Below, piece after piece: positions 1-8,929 of a stretch of DNA of 64,000 nucleotides. Numbering within the stretch: position 1 is the stretch's first letter; each line of letters begins with the position of its first letter. Under the pieces are notes generated by a model that ran no database searches, had not been told where the DNA came from, and saw nothing but the letters and a program-made list of their open reading frames with translations. A program made the translations under genes and the position numbers. The DNA lies in assembly GCA_051004735.1 (NCBI GenBank), contig JBPCKA010000080.1:1-64000 (forward strand), in the 5' to 3' direction. The stretch is from Euzebya sp051004735 (GTDB lineage: Bacteria > Actinomycetota > Nitriliruptoria > Euzebyales > Euzebyaceae).

Positions 1-26
1 GAGTGTTCGATCGGACCTAGTTTTCG

Positions 27-1394
27 TTGGACTCTATCGCAGCGGGCGACAAAATCGTCAATTCTGTGGCCCATGTTGATGCCGCAGGGGCGCTGGCCAG
101 CGCCAAGAAGATCGACCAGCAGGTAGTCAGCGACCCGGACTCTCTCCCTGCCTACGCAGGTGTCCCGATGCTGATCAAGGACCTGAACAACGTCTCCGGC
201 ATGCCCACGACGTTTGGGACGGCGTCCATGTCACAGTTCGTCCCGCCCTTTGACGACGAGACCGTTCGACGCATCCGCGCCGCCGGCTTCGTGATCCTGG
301 GCAAGACCAACGCCCCTGAGATCGGCACCCTGCCCGTAACCGAATCGGCCCTGCTCGGCCCCGCCCGTAACCCCTGGAATCCTGCGCATACCCCGGGCGG
401 CTCCAGTGGGGGTGCTGCCGCCGCAGTGGCAGCCGGGTACCTGCCCGCCGCGCACGGCTCTGACGGCAGCGGCTCGATCCGCATCCCCGCCTCCTGCTGC
501 GGTGTGGTCGGCATCAAGCCTGGACGAGGTCGCGTCAGCCAGGCGCCGCTGTTCGGTGACCAGGTGATGGGTTACTCAACGCAGGGGTCGCTGGGCCGCC
601 GGGTCGTTGATGCCGCGGCGCTTCTGGATGTGATGCAGGGGTACGCCCCGGGGGATCCCTACCACCTGCCTCCCCCGCTTCGCCCCTACGCCGAGGAGGC
701 AGGCGCCGACCCTGGACCCTGTCGGATCGGTCTGGTCTCCCAGACCCCGTGGGCGCTGCCCAACGACGACGTCCAGGCCGCGTTGGCCATCGCAGTAGAA
801 ACGCTTGAAGGTCTGGGCCACAGCGTGGAACCCCTGCACCTGCCGCTGCCGGCGGAGCTGATCAGCAACTTCCTGACCATCTGGAGTGCGTCGGTCGCCT
901 CCAATCCGCTACCGATCGAGCAGCTCGAGCCGCATAACCGGGCCTTTGCCGAGCATGGGCATCGGCTGAGTGCCCCCGACCTGTTGCGCGCCTTCACCAG
1001 CCTGCAGATGACCAGTCGGGCGGTTGTCACAGCATGCCTCAAGGTTGACGCGGTCCTAGCCCCTGTCCTGATGACGCCTCCGGTACCCATTGGCCATTTC
1101 GGCGGCGATGCCTTCGACGCCGACGACTCCGACGCCTTCGACGGTCTGGTGGAGGATCTGGGGCGCTACCTGGGATTGACCCCGATCATCAACGTGACGG
1201 GCCAGCCAGCCGTAGGGGTGCCGATTTATCAGACAGCGGTAAGCCCCGGAACGGGTACTGGCCTTCCTATCGGTGTGCAGTTGATCGGCGGAGCCGCATC
1301 CGAGGCGCCCTTGATTCGACTGGCCGCCCAACTCGAGTCCGTCTGCCGCTGGGATCTGCTGCGGCCACAACTGCGGGAGTCTGCCAAGTCATGA
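27..1394 (+). CDS. Amidase (amidase-signature family), N-terminally short
   Basis: Amidase-signature hydrolase acting on a carboxamide; the substrate cannot be told from sequence. The Ser-cisSer-Lys triad is visible: Lys51 in VPMLIKD, Ser126 in the GGSSGG stretch and Ser150 in DGSGSIR, with the usual 24-residue gap between the two serines. The start used is a TTG. An in-frame TAG lies at 18-20, and the five codons before it (VFDRT) read like the missing N-terminal helix, because the triad lysine normally sits about 25-30 residues further in. The gene may therefore be interrupted or read from an internal start. Its stop overlaps the next ATG by 4 bases, so the two products are probably made together. 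Family assignment is firm; an intact N-terminus is doubtful. Confidence 0.85.
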   Translation: MDSIAAGDKIVNSVAHVDAAGALASAKKIDQQVVSDPDSLPAYAGVPMLIKDLNNVSGMPTTFGTASMSQFVPPFDDETVRRIRAAGFVILGKTNAPEIGTLPVTESALLGPARNPWNPAHTPGGSSGGAAAAVAAGYLPAAHGSDGSGSIRIPASCCGVVGIKPGRGRVSQAPLFGDQVMGYSTQGSLGRRVVDAAALLDVMQGYAPGDPYHLPPPLRPYAEEAGADPGPCRIGLVSQTPWALPNDDVQAALAIAVETLEGLGHSVEPLHLPLPAELISNFLTIWSASVASNPLPIEQLEPHNRAFAEHGHRLSAPDLLRAFTSLQMTSRAVVTACLKVDAVLAPVLMTPPVPIGHFGGDAFDADDSDAFDGLVEDLGRYLGLTPIINVTGQPAVGVPIYQTAVSPGTGTGLPIGVQLIGGAASEAPLIRLAAQLESVCRWDLLRPQLRESAKS

Positions 1395-3193
1395 CCACAA
1401 CCTCCGTCGGCACCGCCGCTCCTGGGTGGCCCGCCTCGGGTGCAGCGCGTGATGACGACCGGCTGTACGTGGTGTCACGTAACACCGACCAGACCCGTGT
1501 TGCCGAGATCGACATCTTTGACTTCAGTCTGCTGCGGCAACGGACCCTGCCTGCGGGGGACGGCGCCTGGGGGGTGACCCTGGCACCCGACGGGGTCTAC
1601 GCGGGACTTTTCGGTGCCCGCGGCTCCGGGAACCTCTACCGGCTGACTGCGTCCTCCTCCACCGCGGTGGCCCAACTGGCGGTGGACTACATCTGGGACC
1701 TCACTGCCGGAGGAGATGGCACGGTGTACGGCGTGGCCGGACAGCCATCGCTGGTGTTTCGCTACAGTCCCAGCACCGGCACTGCGCACAACATCGGCCT
1801 GCTGTCAGGCAACCAGCGCCCACGCACGTGCACGCTGCTGGGCACTCGCCTGGTCGTGGGGGGCAACGACGCCGGCCAGGCCTACCTGGTTGACCGCAGC
1901 GTGGCCGGCGGATCGACGCGCGACCTTCTGCCGTCCGCGCTCACGCTGGATGACACGGTGTACTGCAGCGCCACCACCGCAGACGGACGGGTGGTGATCG
2001 GTACGGCCGGACGTGAGTTGGCAACCCCCGCGATGGCGGTCATCGACGCCTCATCCCCCGATGCTGCCATCGTGGTCAGGCTGCCTCGCGAAGCCTTGGT
2101 CGACACCGTGGCCGTGGACGGCGATGCTGTCTTCGCCACGGCGCGTCCCTCCGGTGGCCTGTACCGCCTGGACCTTGGCAGCAGACGCTTGTTTCGCCTT
2201 GATGTTCCCGTCCCGATGTCAGAGACCCGCGACCTGAGTGTGGTTGGCCAGCACGTGATCGGTGCGTCGGCGGACGGCAGTGTGTGGCGCTACAACCGCA
2301 ACACCGACAGTTCGACCGTGGTCGACCCCCACTCGTTGGGGTTGGGCCTGCATCCGCAGCGGGCTCAATCCATTTGTGCCGCATCGACCCACGTCGATGT
2401 GGGGGGATCGTTCAGCATCACCCGGCACAACCTGGCTACCGGCACCACCGCCACGCGGTTCGTTCCGGGTGAACCCAAGGCTCTGGTCGATGTGGACGGG
2501 ACCACCTACTTCGCCATCTATCCCATCGGTGAGGTCTGGGTGTGGCGTCCCGGGGCGGTCGGCCCCAGCCGACTGACTCAGCTTGACAGCGACCAGACGC
2601 GCCCGATCGCGATGGCCTACCTGGCCCAGTTCGACGCCTTGGTCTGCACCACGACCGACGACCTGACACGCAGCGTGTTGAACACCATCGATGCGGTGAC
2701 TGGACGGGTGGACAAGGTCGTGAACCCCCTGGGTAGCCAGTCGGTCGCGGGCGTGACGACAAATGGTGGCACGATCTACGTCGGCGGATCGGGTAACGCA
2801 CCGGCGGTCGCCGCCTTCGATGCCACCAGCGGCGCCAGATTGTGGACGCTGCCCAACATCATCCCAGGGGGCGGATTCGTCCTGGGGCTTCAGGTGGTGG
2901 CCGGACGGTTGGCGATCAGCACCAGCCGCGGCTGGTTCACCACCGTGGAACTTGGATCCCTGAGTGTGGCCACGGCGGTGCAGCTCGCTGCGCTGGGTGG
3001 CCAGCTTCGCGCGAGAGGGTCCAACGTCCTGCTGGCTACCGGTGACAGCCTGCTCCGCATCAACCCGACCACCCGGGTGGCCACACCACTTGAGACCAAC
3101 CTGGCAGGCCAGCATTGGAACTGGCCGCCGATGGACACCGATCCCAGTGGGCGGGCATGGCTGATGCGTGGCCGTGACCTGGTCCACAACTGA
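1391..3193 (+). CDS. Beta-propeller repeat protein coupled to the amidase
   Basis: A 600-residue protein built of repeating 40-60 residue blade-like segments with recurring LYRL, VYGVAG, LVVGGND, IYVGGSGN and VAAFDA strings, typical of WD40/PQQ-like beta-propellers. No signal peptide, lipobox or membrane segment is visible, so it is probably cytoplasmic. It starts at an ATG inside the amidase stop (ATGA), indicating translational coupling. I see no catalytic motif. A scaffold, substrate-binding or sensor role for the amidase is inference from the coupling alone. An SDR follows 18 bases downstream on the same strand and may belong to the same operon. Confidence 0.75.
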   Translation: MTTTSVGTAAPGWPASGAARDDDRLYVVSRNTDQTRVAEIDIFDFSLLRQRTLPAGDGAWGVTLAPDGVYAGLFGARGSGNLYRLTASSSTAVAQLAVDYIWDLTAGGDGTVYGVAGQPSLVFRYSPSTGTAHNIGLLSGNQRPRTCTLLGTRLVVGGNDAGQAYLVDRSVAGGSTRDLLPSALTLDDTVYCSATTADGRVVIGTAGRELATPAMAVIDASSPDAAIVVRLPREALVDTVAVDGDAVFATARPSGGLYRLDLGSRRLFRLDVPVPMSETRDLSVVGQHVIGASADGSVWRYNRNTDSSTVVDPHSLGLGLHPQRAQSICAASTHVDVGGSFSITRHNLATGTTATRFVPGEPKALVDVDGTTYFAIYPIGEVWVWRPGAVGPSRLTQLDSDQTRPIAMAYLAQFDALVCTTTDDLTRSVLNTIDAVTGRVDKVVNPLGSQSVAGVTTNGGTIYVGGSGNAPAVAAFDATSGARLWTLPNIIPGGGFVLGLQVVAGRLAISTSRGWFTTVELGSLSVATAVQLAALGGQLRARGSNVLLATGDSLLRINPTTRVATPLETNLAGQHWNWPPMDTDPSGRAWLMRGRDLVHN

Positions 3194-3211
3194 TCTGCAA
3201 CGGGAGCCCAT

Positions 3212-3958
3212 ATGCTTGTTGACCGACATGTCCTGATCACCGGTGCGACCAGCGGCATCGGCCTTGCCTGTGCCCGGGCATTCGCCGAACATGGCGCCAA
3301 CCTCACCGTCACCGGTCGACGTGCCGACCGCCTGCAGCAGTTGGCGGCCGACCTGACCGGATCGATCACCACCCTGCAGTTCGACGTCCGCGATCGGGAC
3401 GCGACCATCGCCGCCCTCAGCGACGTTCCGCCCCCCGACATCGTTGTGAACAATGCCGGCTTGGCCAGCGGTTTCGGCCCGGTCCAGGAGGGTGATTTCG
3501 CCGATTGGGATGCGATGATCGACACCAACGTGACCGGACTGCTGAACGTCACCAGGACCGTGGTGCCGGGCATGATCACCCACGGGGGCGGCCACATCAT
3601 CAACATTGGCTCGATCGCCGGTCGTGAGGTCTATGGCGGCGGCGCGGTGTATTGCGCGTCCAAGCACGCGGTGGACGCATTGACCAAGGGGCTTCGACTG
3701 GATCTGCTGGGGACCGGCATCAAGGTCTCGACGGTCGACCCTGGCATGGTTGACACCGAGTTCAGCGTGGTGCGTTTCCATGGCGACCGCGACCGCGCCG
3801 CGCAGGTGTATGAGGGGGTGGAACCACTGAGCGCAGCCGACGTTGCCGAGACCGTCGTGTGGGTGGCCGACCGGCCCCGCCATGTGCAGGTGGCCGAGGT
3901 GGTCATCTTCCCCACCGCCCAGGCAAGCGCAACAACCGTGCACCGCGCCGCCCGTTAG
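3212..3958 (+). CDS. SDR oxidoreductase, YdfG-like
   Basis: Classical short-chain dehydrogenase of 248 residues, usual length for the family. The nucleotide-binding TGATSGIG lies at residues 10-17, the NNAG motif near 85, and the catalytic Ser134, Tyr147 and Lys151 (YCASK) are all present. The C-terminal half (VDPGMVDTEFS, ADVAETVVWV, QASATTVHR) resembles YdfG-type NADP-dependent 3-hydroxy acid dehydrogenases. A GGGAG ribosome site precedes the ATG. It follows the propeller gene by 18 bases and may share its transcript. Cofactor and substrate remain inferred. Confidence 0.88.
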   Translation: MLVDRHVLITGATSGIGLACARAFAEHGANLTVTGRRADRLQQLAADLTGSITTLQFDVRDRDATIAALSDVPPPDIVVNNAGLASGFGPVQEGDFADWDAMIDTNVTGLLNVTRTVVPGMITHGGGHIINIGSIAGREVYGGGAVYCASKHAVDALTKGLRLDLLGTGIKVSTVDPGMVDTEFSVVRFHGDRDRAAQVYEGVEPLSAADVAETVVWVADRPRHVQVAEVVIFPTAQASATTVHRAAR

Positions 3959-4023
3959 GCACGCCCAGCCGCACGGTGCCGCAGGCGTGAACGACGGGCA
4001 CAGTGGGTAAATCCGGATCGCCG

Positions 4024-4038
4024 TTGGGCCTGGCCCAA
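4024..4038. promoter_or_regulatory. 15-base perfect inverted repeat upstream of the Rpf fusion gene
   Basis: TTGGGCC and GGCCCAA arms flank a single T in the 193-base spacer between the SDR and the Rpf-domain gene. It could be an operator or a small hairpin. The rest of this spacer shows no gene. Confidence 0.25.
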
Positions 4039-4151
4039 TGGGCGAGAGGGCATCCGTCGAATACCAGGCATGCTGGTCTGCCACTCTCCGCGGGTTGCCT
4101 TCCCCTGCCCCGCCCTCCACCCCTCACATCCATCAGGTCAAAGCTCCCACG

Positions 4152-5459
4152 GTGCAATCAACGCTAGACATCGCCAAACAACTCGCCCGCAGGGGACGAG
4201 TGCGTCAGCTTGCCCCTGACGTCACGGTGGCCGACGTGGTCCGCCGGATGCCCCGCGCCGAAGCGATCGGACTGCTGTATGACGGGGCCGGATGGGACGT
4301 CAGCAAGATCGCCGCCGAGCTGGAGCTCAGCCCGCGGCAGGTACGTCTGGACGTGGCTAAAGCCCGCCTGGCGGCAGACAAGGCGGATTGCGAACCCTGC
4401 CTGGACCAGCTGGACGGGCTGATGACATTCTCCGCCGACGCCATGGACCATTCGATGACCTGCGCTGAGTGCAAGGCCACACGCCGGGCACTCCGTGCCG
4501 GAAAGCTGGAACTTCGCGATCGTTGGAACCGCGAACGTGGCAGCGAGACCCCCACCAAGCCACTTCCCTCACCTGCGGTGCGCGAGGTTCGCGCCCGGGT
4601 GGCCGGACCGCCCCCCGACCGTCGTGCGCCTGCGCCCCGCCGAGATCACCACGAGCGACCACGTCGCCCCGCGATCGACCTGACCGCGAGCCCGGTGCGG
4701 CCCACGATCGTGGCACCGCCTTCCGTGGCGTCTCCTTCCGTGGCGCCCCCTGCGAGCCAACAGCGGGAGCCACGACCCACCGGTCCGGTCCTGTCACTCC
4801 CCGATCGCTCCCCCGGCCGCACCCGTCTGCCCCAGCCCGACTTGACCGCCAGCACGCCAACGCTGCCGCAGCGGGCACCCGTCTCCGCGGCGGACAGGCA
4901 GAGACTGCCCCGAGTCAGACACCTCATCGGGATGATCAGCGCCATGCTGATTACCTTGCTGTCCCCACGCCGCGTGGTGCTGGCGCTGCTGGTGGTAGGC
5001 GTCGCCGGGGGTGCCACGGTCATCTGGAACATCAACTCTGCGGCCACCGTGCAACCACAGGACGCGCGCAGTGACGTAGGCCCTGCGCCAGCCGCTGACA
5101 GCGCCCCGCAGGTCGTCACACTGAATGTCGACACGACCCCACTACGAACGCCGACACCAACGCCGACACGTCTGATCGTCCCCACCGAACTGCCCCCGCC
5201 CGAGAACCCCTCCGACCCGACCATCACAACCTGGCAGGAACTGGCCGCCTGCGAATCCTCAAGCAACTGGGGCATCAACAGCGGCAACGGCTTTTACGGC
5301 GGTTTGCAGTTCACGCTGGAAAGCTGGCACCTGGTCGGGGGTAAGGGCTACCCCCACCACCACCCTGCACTGGAGCAGATCCGTCGGGCAGAACGGCTGC
5401 TGGACCTTCAGGGATGGGTGGCATGGCCCGTCTGTTCGGTGGAGTTGGGGCTGCGGTAG
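4152..5459 (+). CDS. Membrane protein with N-terminal HTH/CxxC region and C-terminal resuscitation-promoting factor domain
   Basis: The C-terminal part (about 360-435) is an Rpf domain, a lysozyme-like peptidoglycan muralytic fold. It starts WQELAACESSSNW with catalytic Glu368 and continues through NGFYGGLQF and GWVAWPVCS. In front of it are, in order, an HTH resembling sigma-factor region 4 (about 35-75), two CxxC pairs (Cys80/83, Cys104/107) that could bind zinc, a Pro/Arg-rich linker and one membrane helix (about 275-294). Topology should place the HTH in the cytoplasm and Rpf outside. Usual Rpf proteins are secreted or carry extracellular DUF348/G5 or LysM domains, so this layout is unusual. 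GTG 4152 was chosen because residues upstream look non-coding; ATG 4038 is the alternative. Confidence 0.85.
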   Translation: MQSTLDIAKQLARRGRVRQLAPDVTVADVVRRMPRAEAIGLLYDGAGWDVSKIAAELELSPRQVRLDVAKARLAADKADCEPCLDQLDGLMTFSADAMDHSMTCAECKATRRALRAGKLELRDRWNRERGSETPTKPLPSPAVREVRARVAGPPPDRRAPAPRRDHHERPRRPAIDLTASPVRPTIVAPPSVASPSVAPPASQQREPRPTGPVLSLPDRSPGRTRLPQPDLTASTPTLPQRAPVSAADRQRLPRVRHLIGMISAMLITLLSPRRVVLALLVVGVAGGATVIWNINSAATVQPQDARSDVGPAPAADSAPQVVTLNVDTTPLRTPTPTPTRLIVPTELPPPENPSDPTITTWQELAACESSSNWGINSGNGFYGGLQFTLESWHLVGGKGYPHHHPALEQIRRAERLLDLQGWVAWPVCSVELGLR

Positions 5460-5481
5460 GAGCATCGGGCATGATCAGTCG

Positions 5482-6336
5482 ATGACTGACAGCGCCCTGC
5501 CACAGCCGCTCCGCAAGGCCTTCGCCGCTGCCGTTGACACCCACCGGATCGATCCGGGTGCACAGGTGGACCTGGCCTCCATCGACACCAGGAACACTGC
5601 GGCATGGGAGGGGGACAAGGACCAGGGCAAGCTGTTGGTGCAGGAGCTGAACGCCTCCCTGGAGGCACTGCAGGAGCAGTTGTACGCACAGGGGACCCAT
5701 CGGGTGTTGGTCGTGCTGCAGGCCACCGACACCGGGGGCAAGGACTCAACGATCAAGCACGTCTTCAACGGGGTGAATCCACAGGGCGTGAAGGTGGCGT
5801 CGTTCAAACGCCCCACGGAGCAGGAGTTGGCCCATGACTACCTGTGGCGAGTCCACTCCCAGGTGCCCGGAAATGGACAGATCACGATCTTCAACCGGTC
5901 CCACTACGAGGATGTCCTGGTGGTGCGGGTCCACGACCTGGTGCCCGAATCCCGGTGGCGCCGGCGCTATCATCACATTCGTGAATTTGAAGAACTGCTG
6001 AGCGATGAGGGCACACGGATCGTCAAGTTCTTCCTACACATCTCCAAGGACGAGCAGGCTCAGCGATTGCAGGATCGGCTTGAGAGCCCGCATAAGCATT
6101 GGAAGTTCGAACGTGGTGACCTGGTCGAACGTGCACGGTGGGATGAATACCAGGCAGCATTCACCGAGGCCATCCAGCAGACCACGACCGATCGCTCACC
6201 GTGGTACATCGTGCCGGCGGATCGCAAGTGGTATCGCAACATGGTCATCTCCCAGGTCCTGGTGAACCTACTCGACTCCCTGGATCTGCGCTGGCCAGAG
6301 CCTGAGGAGGGCCTTGGCGACATCACCATCGAGTGA
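5482..6336 (+). CDS. Polyphosphate kinase 2 family protein
   Basis: PPK2-family phosphotransferase (284 residues), transferring phosphate between polyphosphate and nucleotides. The Walker A-like loop DTGGKDS contains Lys87. The Walker B/lid segment NRSHYEDVL (about 138-146) and the later FFLHISKDEQ, WKFERGDL and PWYIVPADRKWYRN blocks are all family hallmarks. Length fits a single-domain PPK2. Whether it prefers NDP (making NTP) or NMP cannot be decided from the sequence. It precedes carD by 51 bases on the same strand. Confidence 0.9.
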   Translation: MTDSALPQPLRKAFAAAVDTHRIDPGAQVDLASIDTRNTAAWEGDKDQGKLLVQELNASLEALQEQLYAQGTHRVLVVLQATDTGGKDSTIKHVFNGVNPQGVKVASFKRPTEQELAHDYLWRVHSQVPGNGQITIFNRSHYEDVLVVRVHDLVPESRWRRRYHHIREFEELLSDEGTRIVKFFLHISKDEQAQRLQDRLESPHKHWKFERGDLVERARWDEYQAAFTEAIQQTTTDRSPWYIVPADRKWYRNMVISQVLVNLLDSLDLRWPEPEEGLGDITIE

Positions 6337-6387
6337 GCATACGGCCCAGATGGTGACACCGGTGCGCAACACGGCGATGCTTGAGGC

Positions 6388-6900
6388 ATGAGCGCTTCCT
6401 TCAAGCCAGGCGATGATGTGGTGCATCCCATCCACGGGCCGGGCACCGTCACTGCCGTTCAGCTGCGCGATACGCCTGAGGGCCCGGTGGAGTACGTCTC
6501 GATGCAAGTCGATGGCATGACCATCATGATCCCGCGGACGGAGCTTGAGGGGATCGGGGTACGGGACCCCATCTCGAGTGATGAAGCCCACGCCATCCTG
6601 CAACTTCTGGCCGAGGATCCGCTGTCTGATCCCGGCCACGCGGCCCGTCGACGTCGCAATCAAAGCCGACTGGTGGGGGGTGACGCCGAAGCGTTGGCGC
6701 AGATCGTGCGCAGCCTGCGGACTCTCAAGGCCGGACGTGACAAGGCCCTGCCGATGCACGACACCAATCACCTGCGTCTGGCCACCGACCAATTGGTGGG
6801 CGAGTTGGCGATTGCCATGGAGGTCAGCCGGGACGAGGCTGCAAAGCTTGTCGAGGCGGCTGTGCTGTCCTCGATCGACAGCGGCCAGGACCAGGCCTGA
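6388..6900 (+). CDS. carD: CarD-family RNA polymerase-binding regulator
   Basis: The N-terminal 60 residues form the CarD/CdnL/TRCF Tudor-like RNAP-binding domain: FKPGDDVVHPIHGPGTV, then a beta-rich EYVSMQVDGMTIMIP. The remaining roughly 110 residues are helical and should contain the DNA-contacting part. Length (170) matches the mycobacterial CarD class that stabilises open promoter complexes, including at rRNA promoters. A short TTGAGG sits before the ATG. Several actinobacteria have more than one CarD-like protein, so this may not be the essential copy. Confidence 0.85.
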   Translation: MSASFKPGDDVVHPIHGPGTVTAVQLRDTPEGPVEYVSMQVDGMTIMIPRTELEGIGVRDPISSDEAHAILQLLAEDPLSDPGHAARRRRNQSRLVGGDAEALAQIVRSLRTLKAGRDKALPMHDTNHLRLATDQLVGELAIAMEVSRDEAAKLVEAAVLSSIDSGQDQA

Positions 6901-6932
6901 CGTTGCGGTCGGATCCTCAAGGCTTCAGCGCT

Positions 6933-8861
6933 TCAACCCGGAACGGTACCGAACTGCGTGGCATACAACTGCCCGTACCGACCCGCCGCGCCCACCAGTT
7001 CGCTATGCGTACCCTGCTGCGTGACCCGGCCGTCCTCAATCACCAGGATCTGATCCGCACCCACGATGGTGGACAGACGATGAGCGATCACCAGGCTGGT
7101 ACGGCCCTGCAACGCGACCATCAACGCCTGTTGGATCCGTTCCTCGTTGTCGCTGTCCAGATGACTGGTCGCCTCGTCCAACACGATGATTGAGGGGTTC
7201 TTCAACAGCACCCGGGCGATGGCCACACGCTGCTTCTCGCCGCCCGACAGGCGGTAGCCCCGGTCCCCCACCACCGTGTCATACCCATCGGGCAGTCCGG
7301 CGATGACATCGTGGATCTGTGCGGCGATGCACGCATCCCTGATCTGCTCGTCGGTGGCGGTGGGCTTGGCGAACCTGAGGTTGTCCCCGATCGAGGAATG
7401 GAACAGGTGCGGGTCCTGGCTGACGACCCCGATGCTTGCGTTCAGCGACGCCAGGGTCAGGTCGCGGACATCATGCCCGTCGATGGACACCACACCCGAG
7501 TCGACGTCGTACAGCCTGCTCACCAAGCTGAGAATGGTCGACTTGCCGGCCCCGCTGGGTCCAACCAGCGCGACGGTCTGGCCGGGCTCCGCCACGAAAC
7601 TGACACCATGTAGGACCGGCTCACCCATTCTGGTGTCCATGACATCGGCCCAGGAGTCAAGTGACTGGACCGTCGACTCATGTGCCGTGGGATAGGCGAA
7701 GGTGACGTCGGAGAACTCAACCCGACCAGTGGGATTCATCAGCGGCACGGCGTCCGCCGCATCAGCGATCGGGTGCTGGATGTCGAGGATCTCAAAGACA
7801 CGGTCGAAGCTGACCAGCGCAGTCAGGATCTCGACAGGGGCATTGGACAGGGCGGCCAACGGCGAGTAGGCCTGCGTGACCAACGTCCCGAAGGTGACGA
7901 CGTCACCGATGCTGAGGTCCCCCGACAGGGCCAGCCGGCCACCGACCAGATAGACCGCCGCTGTCCCCAGAGCCCCCATCAGGCTGAGAACCACGAAAAA
8001 CACCCGACCGACCACCGCTGTCTGCACACCGATGTCGGCCACACGCAGCGCTGAACGCCCGAAGGTGTCGGTTTCCTCGGTGGGTCGCCCGAACAGTTTG
8101 ACCACCAGCGCACCGGCAACGTTGAACCGTTCGGTCATAAAGGTGTTCATGTCGGCGTTGAGTTCCATCGACTCGCGGGTCAACCCCTGCAACTTGCGAC
8201 CGACCCCCTTCGCCGCCAGCACGAAGAAGGGCAGCACGACCAGGGTCAGCAACGTCAGCTGCCAATTGATGGTCAACATCAACCCCACAGTGGCCAGCAC
8301 CTGCACGATATTGGCAGCCAGGGTGCCGAAGGTGCCTGTCAAGGCTGACTGGGCGCCCACCACATCGTTGTTCAACCTGCTGATCAGTGCACCGGTCTGG
8401 GTGCGGGTGAAGAAGGCCAGGGGCATGCGCTGGACATGATCGAACAGGGCACGCCGAAGGTCGTGGATGAGTTGTTCCCCGATGAAGGAGGAGTAGTACC
8501 GCTGGACGATCGACAGCAATCCGGCGGTGACGGCGATGCCGATCAGTCCCAGCGCCAGCCAGGTCACCTGCCCACGGGCGGCGTCAAGCGACAACGGATC
8601 AACCTGGGCCGAGGTCGCGTTCAGCGCGTCGACGATCAGCCCGATCAGCCGGGCCGGGATCACCGTGATGCTACTGGCCATGGCAATCAGGACGATCAGC
8701 AGGATCAGACGACCCCGGTAAGGCTTTGCAAACGTGCGCCACACCCGGCCGATCAAGCCCGAACGCAGTCCGATGCTGCGGTCACCGTCCTGCCCGCGCC
8801 GAACCCGGGACGTGCCCGGCATCATCGGGCGACCACCGGACATGTAATGGGAGAACGACAT
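6933..8861 (-). CDS. ABC exporter half-transporter (fused membrane and ATPase domains)
   Basis: A 642-residue type IV (exporter) ABC half-transporter: six membrane helices over about residues 45-350, then one nucleotide-binding domain. Walker A GPSGAGKST (about 435), signature LSGGEKQR, Walker B IIVLDEATS and the H-loop IAHRLS are all canonical, so it can work as an active homodimer. Typical substrates of the family are lipids, drugs or peptides, not predictable here. It lies 68 bases downstream of the ABC-F gene on the same strand and converges with carD. Confidence 0.9.
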   Translation of the reverse strand: MSFSHYMSGGRPMMPGTSRVRRGQDGDRSIGLRSGLIGRVWRTFAKPYRGRLILLIVLIAMASSITVIPARLIGLIVDALNATSAQVDPLSLDAARGQVTWLALGLIGIAVTAGLLSIVQRYYSSFIGEQLIHDLRRALFDHVQRMPLAFFTRTQTGALISRLNNDVVGAQSALTGTFGTLAANIVQVLATVGLMLTINWQLTLLTLVVLPFFVLAAKGVGRKLQGLTRESMELNADMNTFMTERFNVAGALVVKLFGRPTEETDTFGRSALRVADIGVQTAVVGRVFFVVLSLMGALGTAAVYLVGGRLALSGDLSIGDVVTFGTLVTQAYSPLAALSNAPVEILTALVSFDRVFEILDIQHPIADAADAVPLMNPTGRVEFSDVTFAYPTAHESTVQSLDSWADVMDTRMGEPVLHGVSFVAEPGQTVALVGPSGAGKSTILSLVSRLYDVDSGVVSIDGHDVRDLTLASLNASIGVVSQDPHLFHSSIGDNLRFAKPTATDEQIRDACIAAQIHDVIAGLPDGYDTVVGDRGYRLSGGEKQRVAIARVLLKNPSIIVLDEATSHLDSDNEERIQQALMVALQGRTSLVIAHRLSTIVGADQILVIEDGRVTQQGTHSELVGAAGRYGQLYATQFGTVPG

Positions 8862-8929
8862 CTACCCCCCAGGATGCCCGCCGGTGCCCACACTGGCTGC
8901 TGTCGGGATCAGCAGCCTCAACTCAGTGT

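Noticed and set aside
2219..4120. A 633-codon minus-strand open frame opposite the propeller and SDR genes
   Set aside because: Its sequence is low in normal protein patterns (His/Gly/Asp/Gln-rich, no domain), and the plus strand has clear genes there. It is a high-GC antisense artefact.
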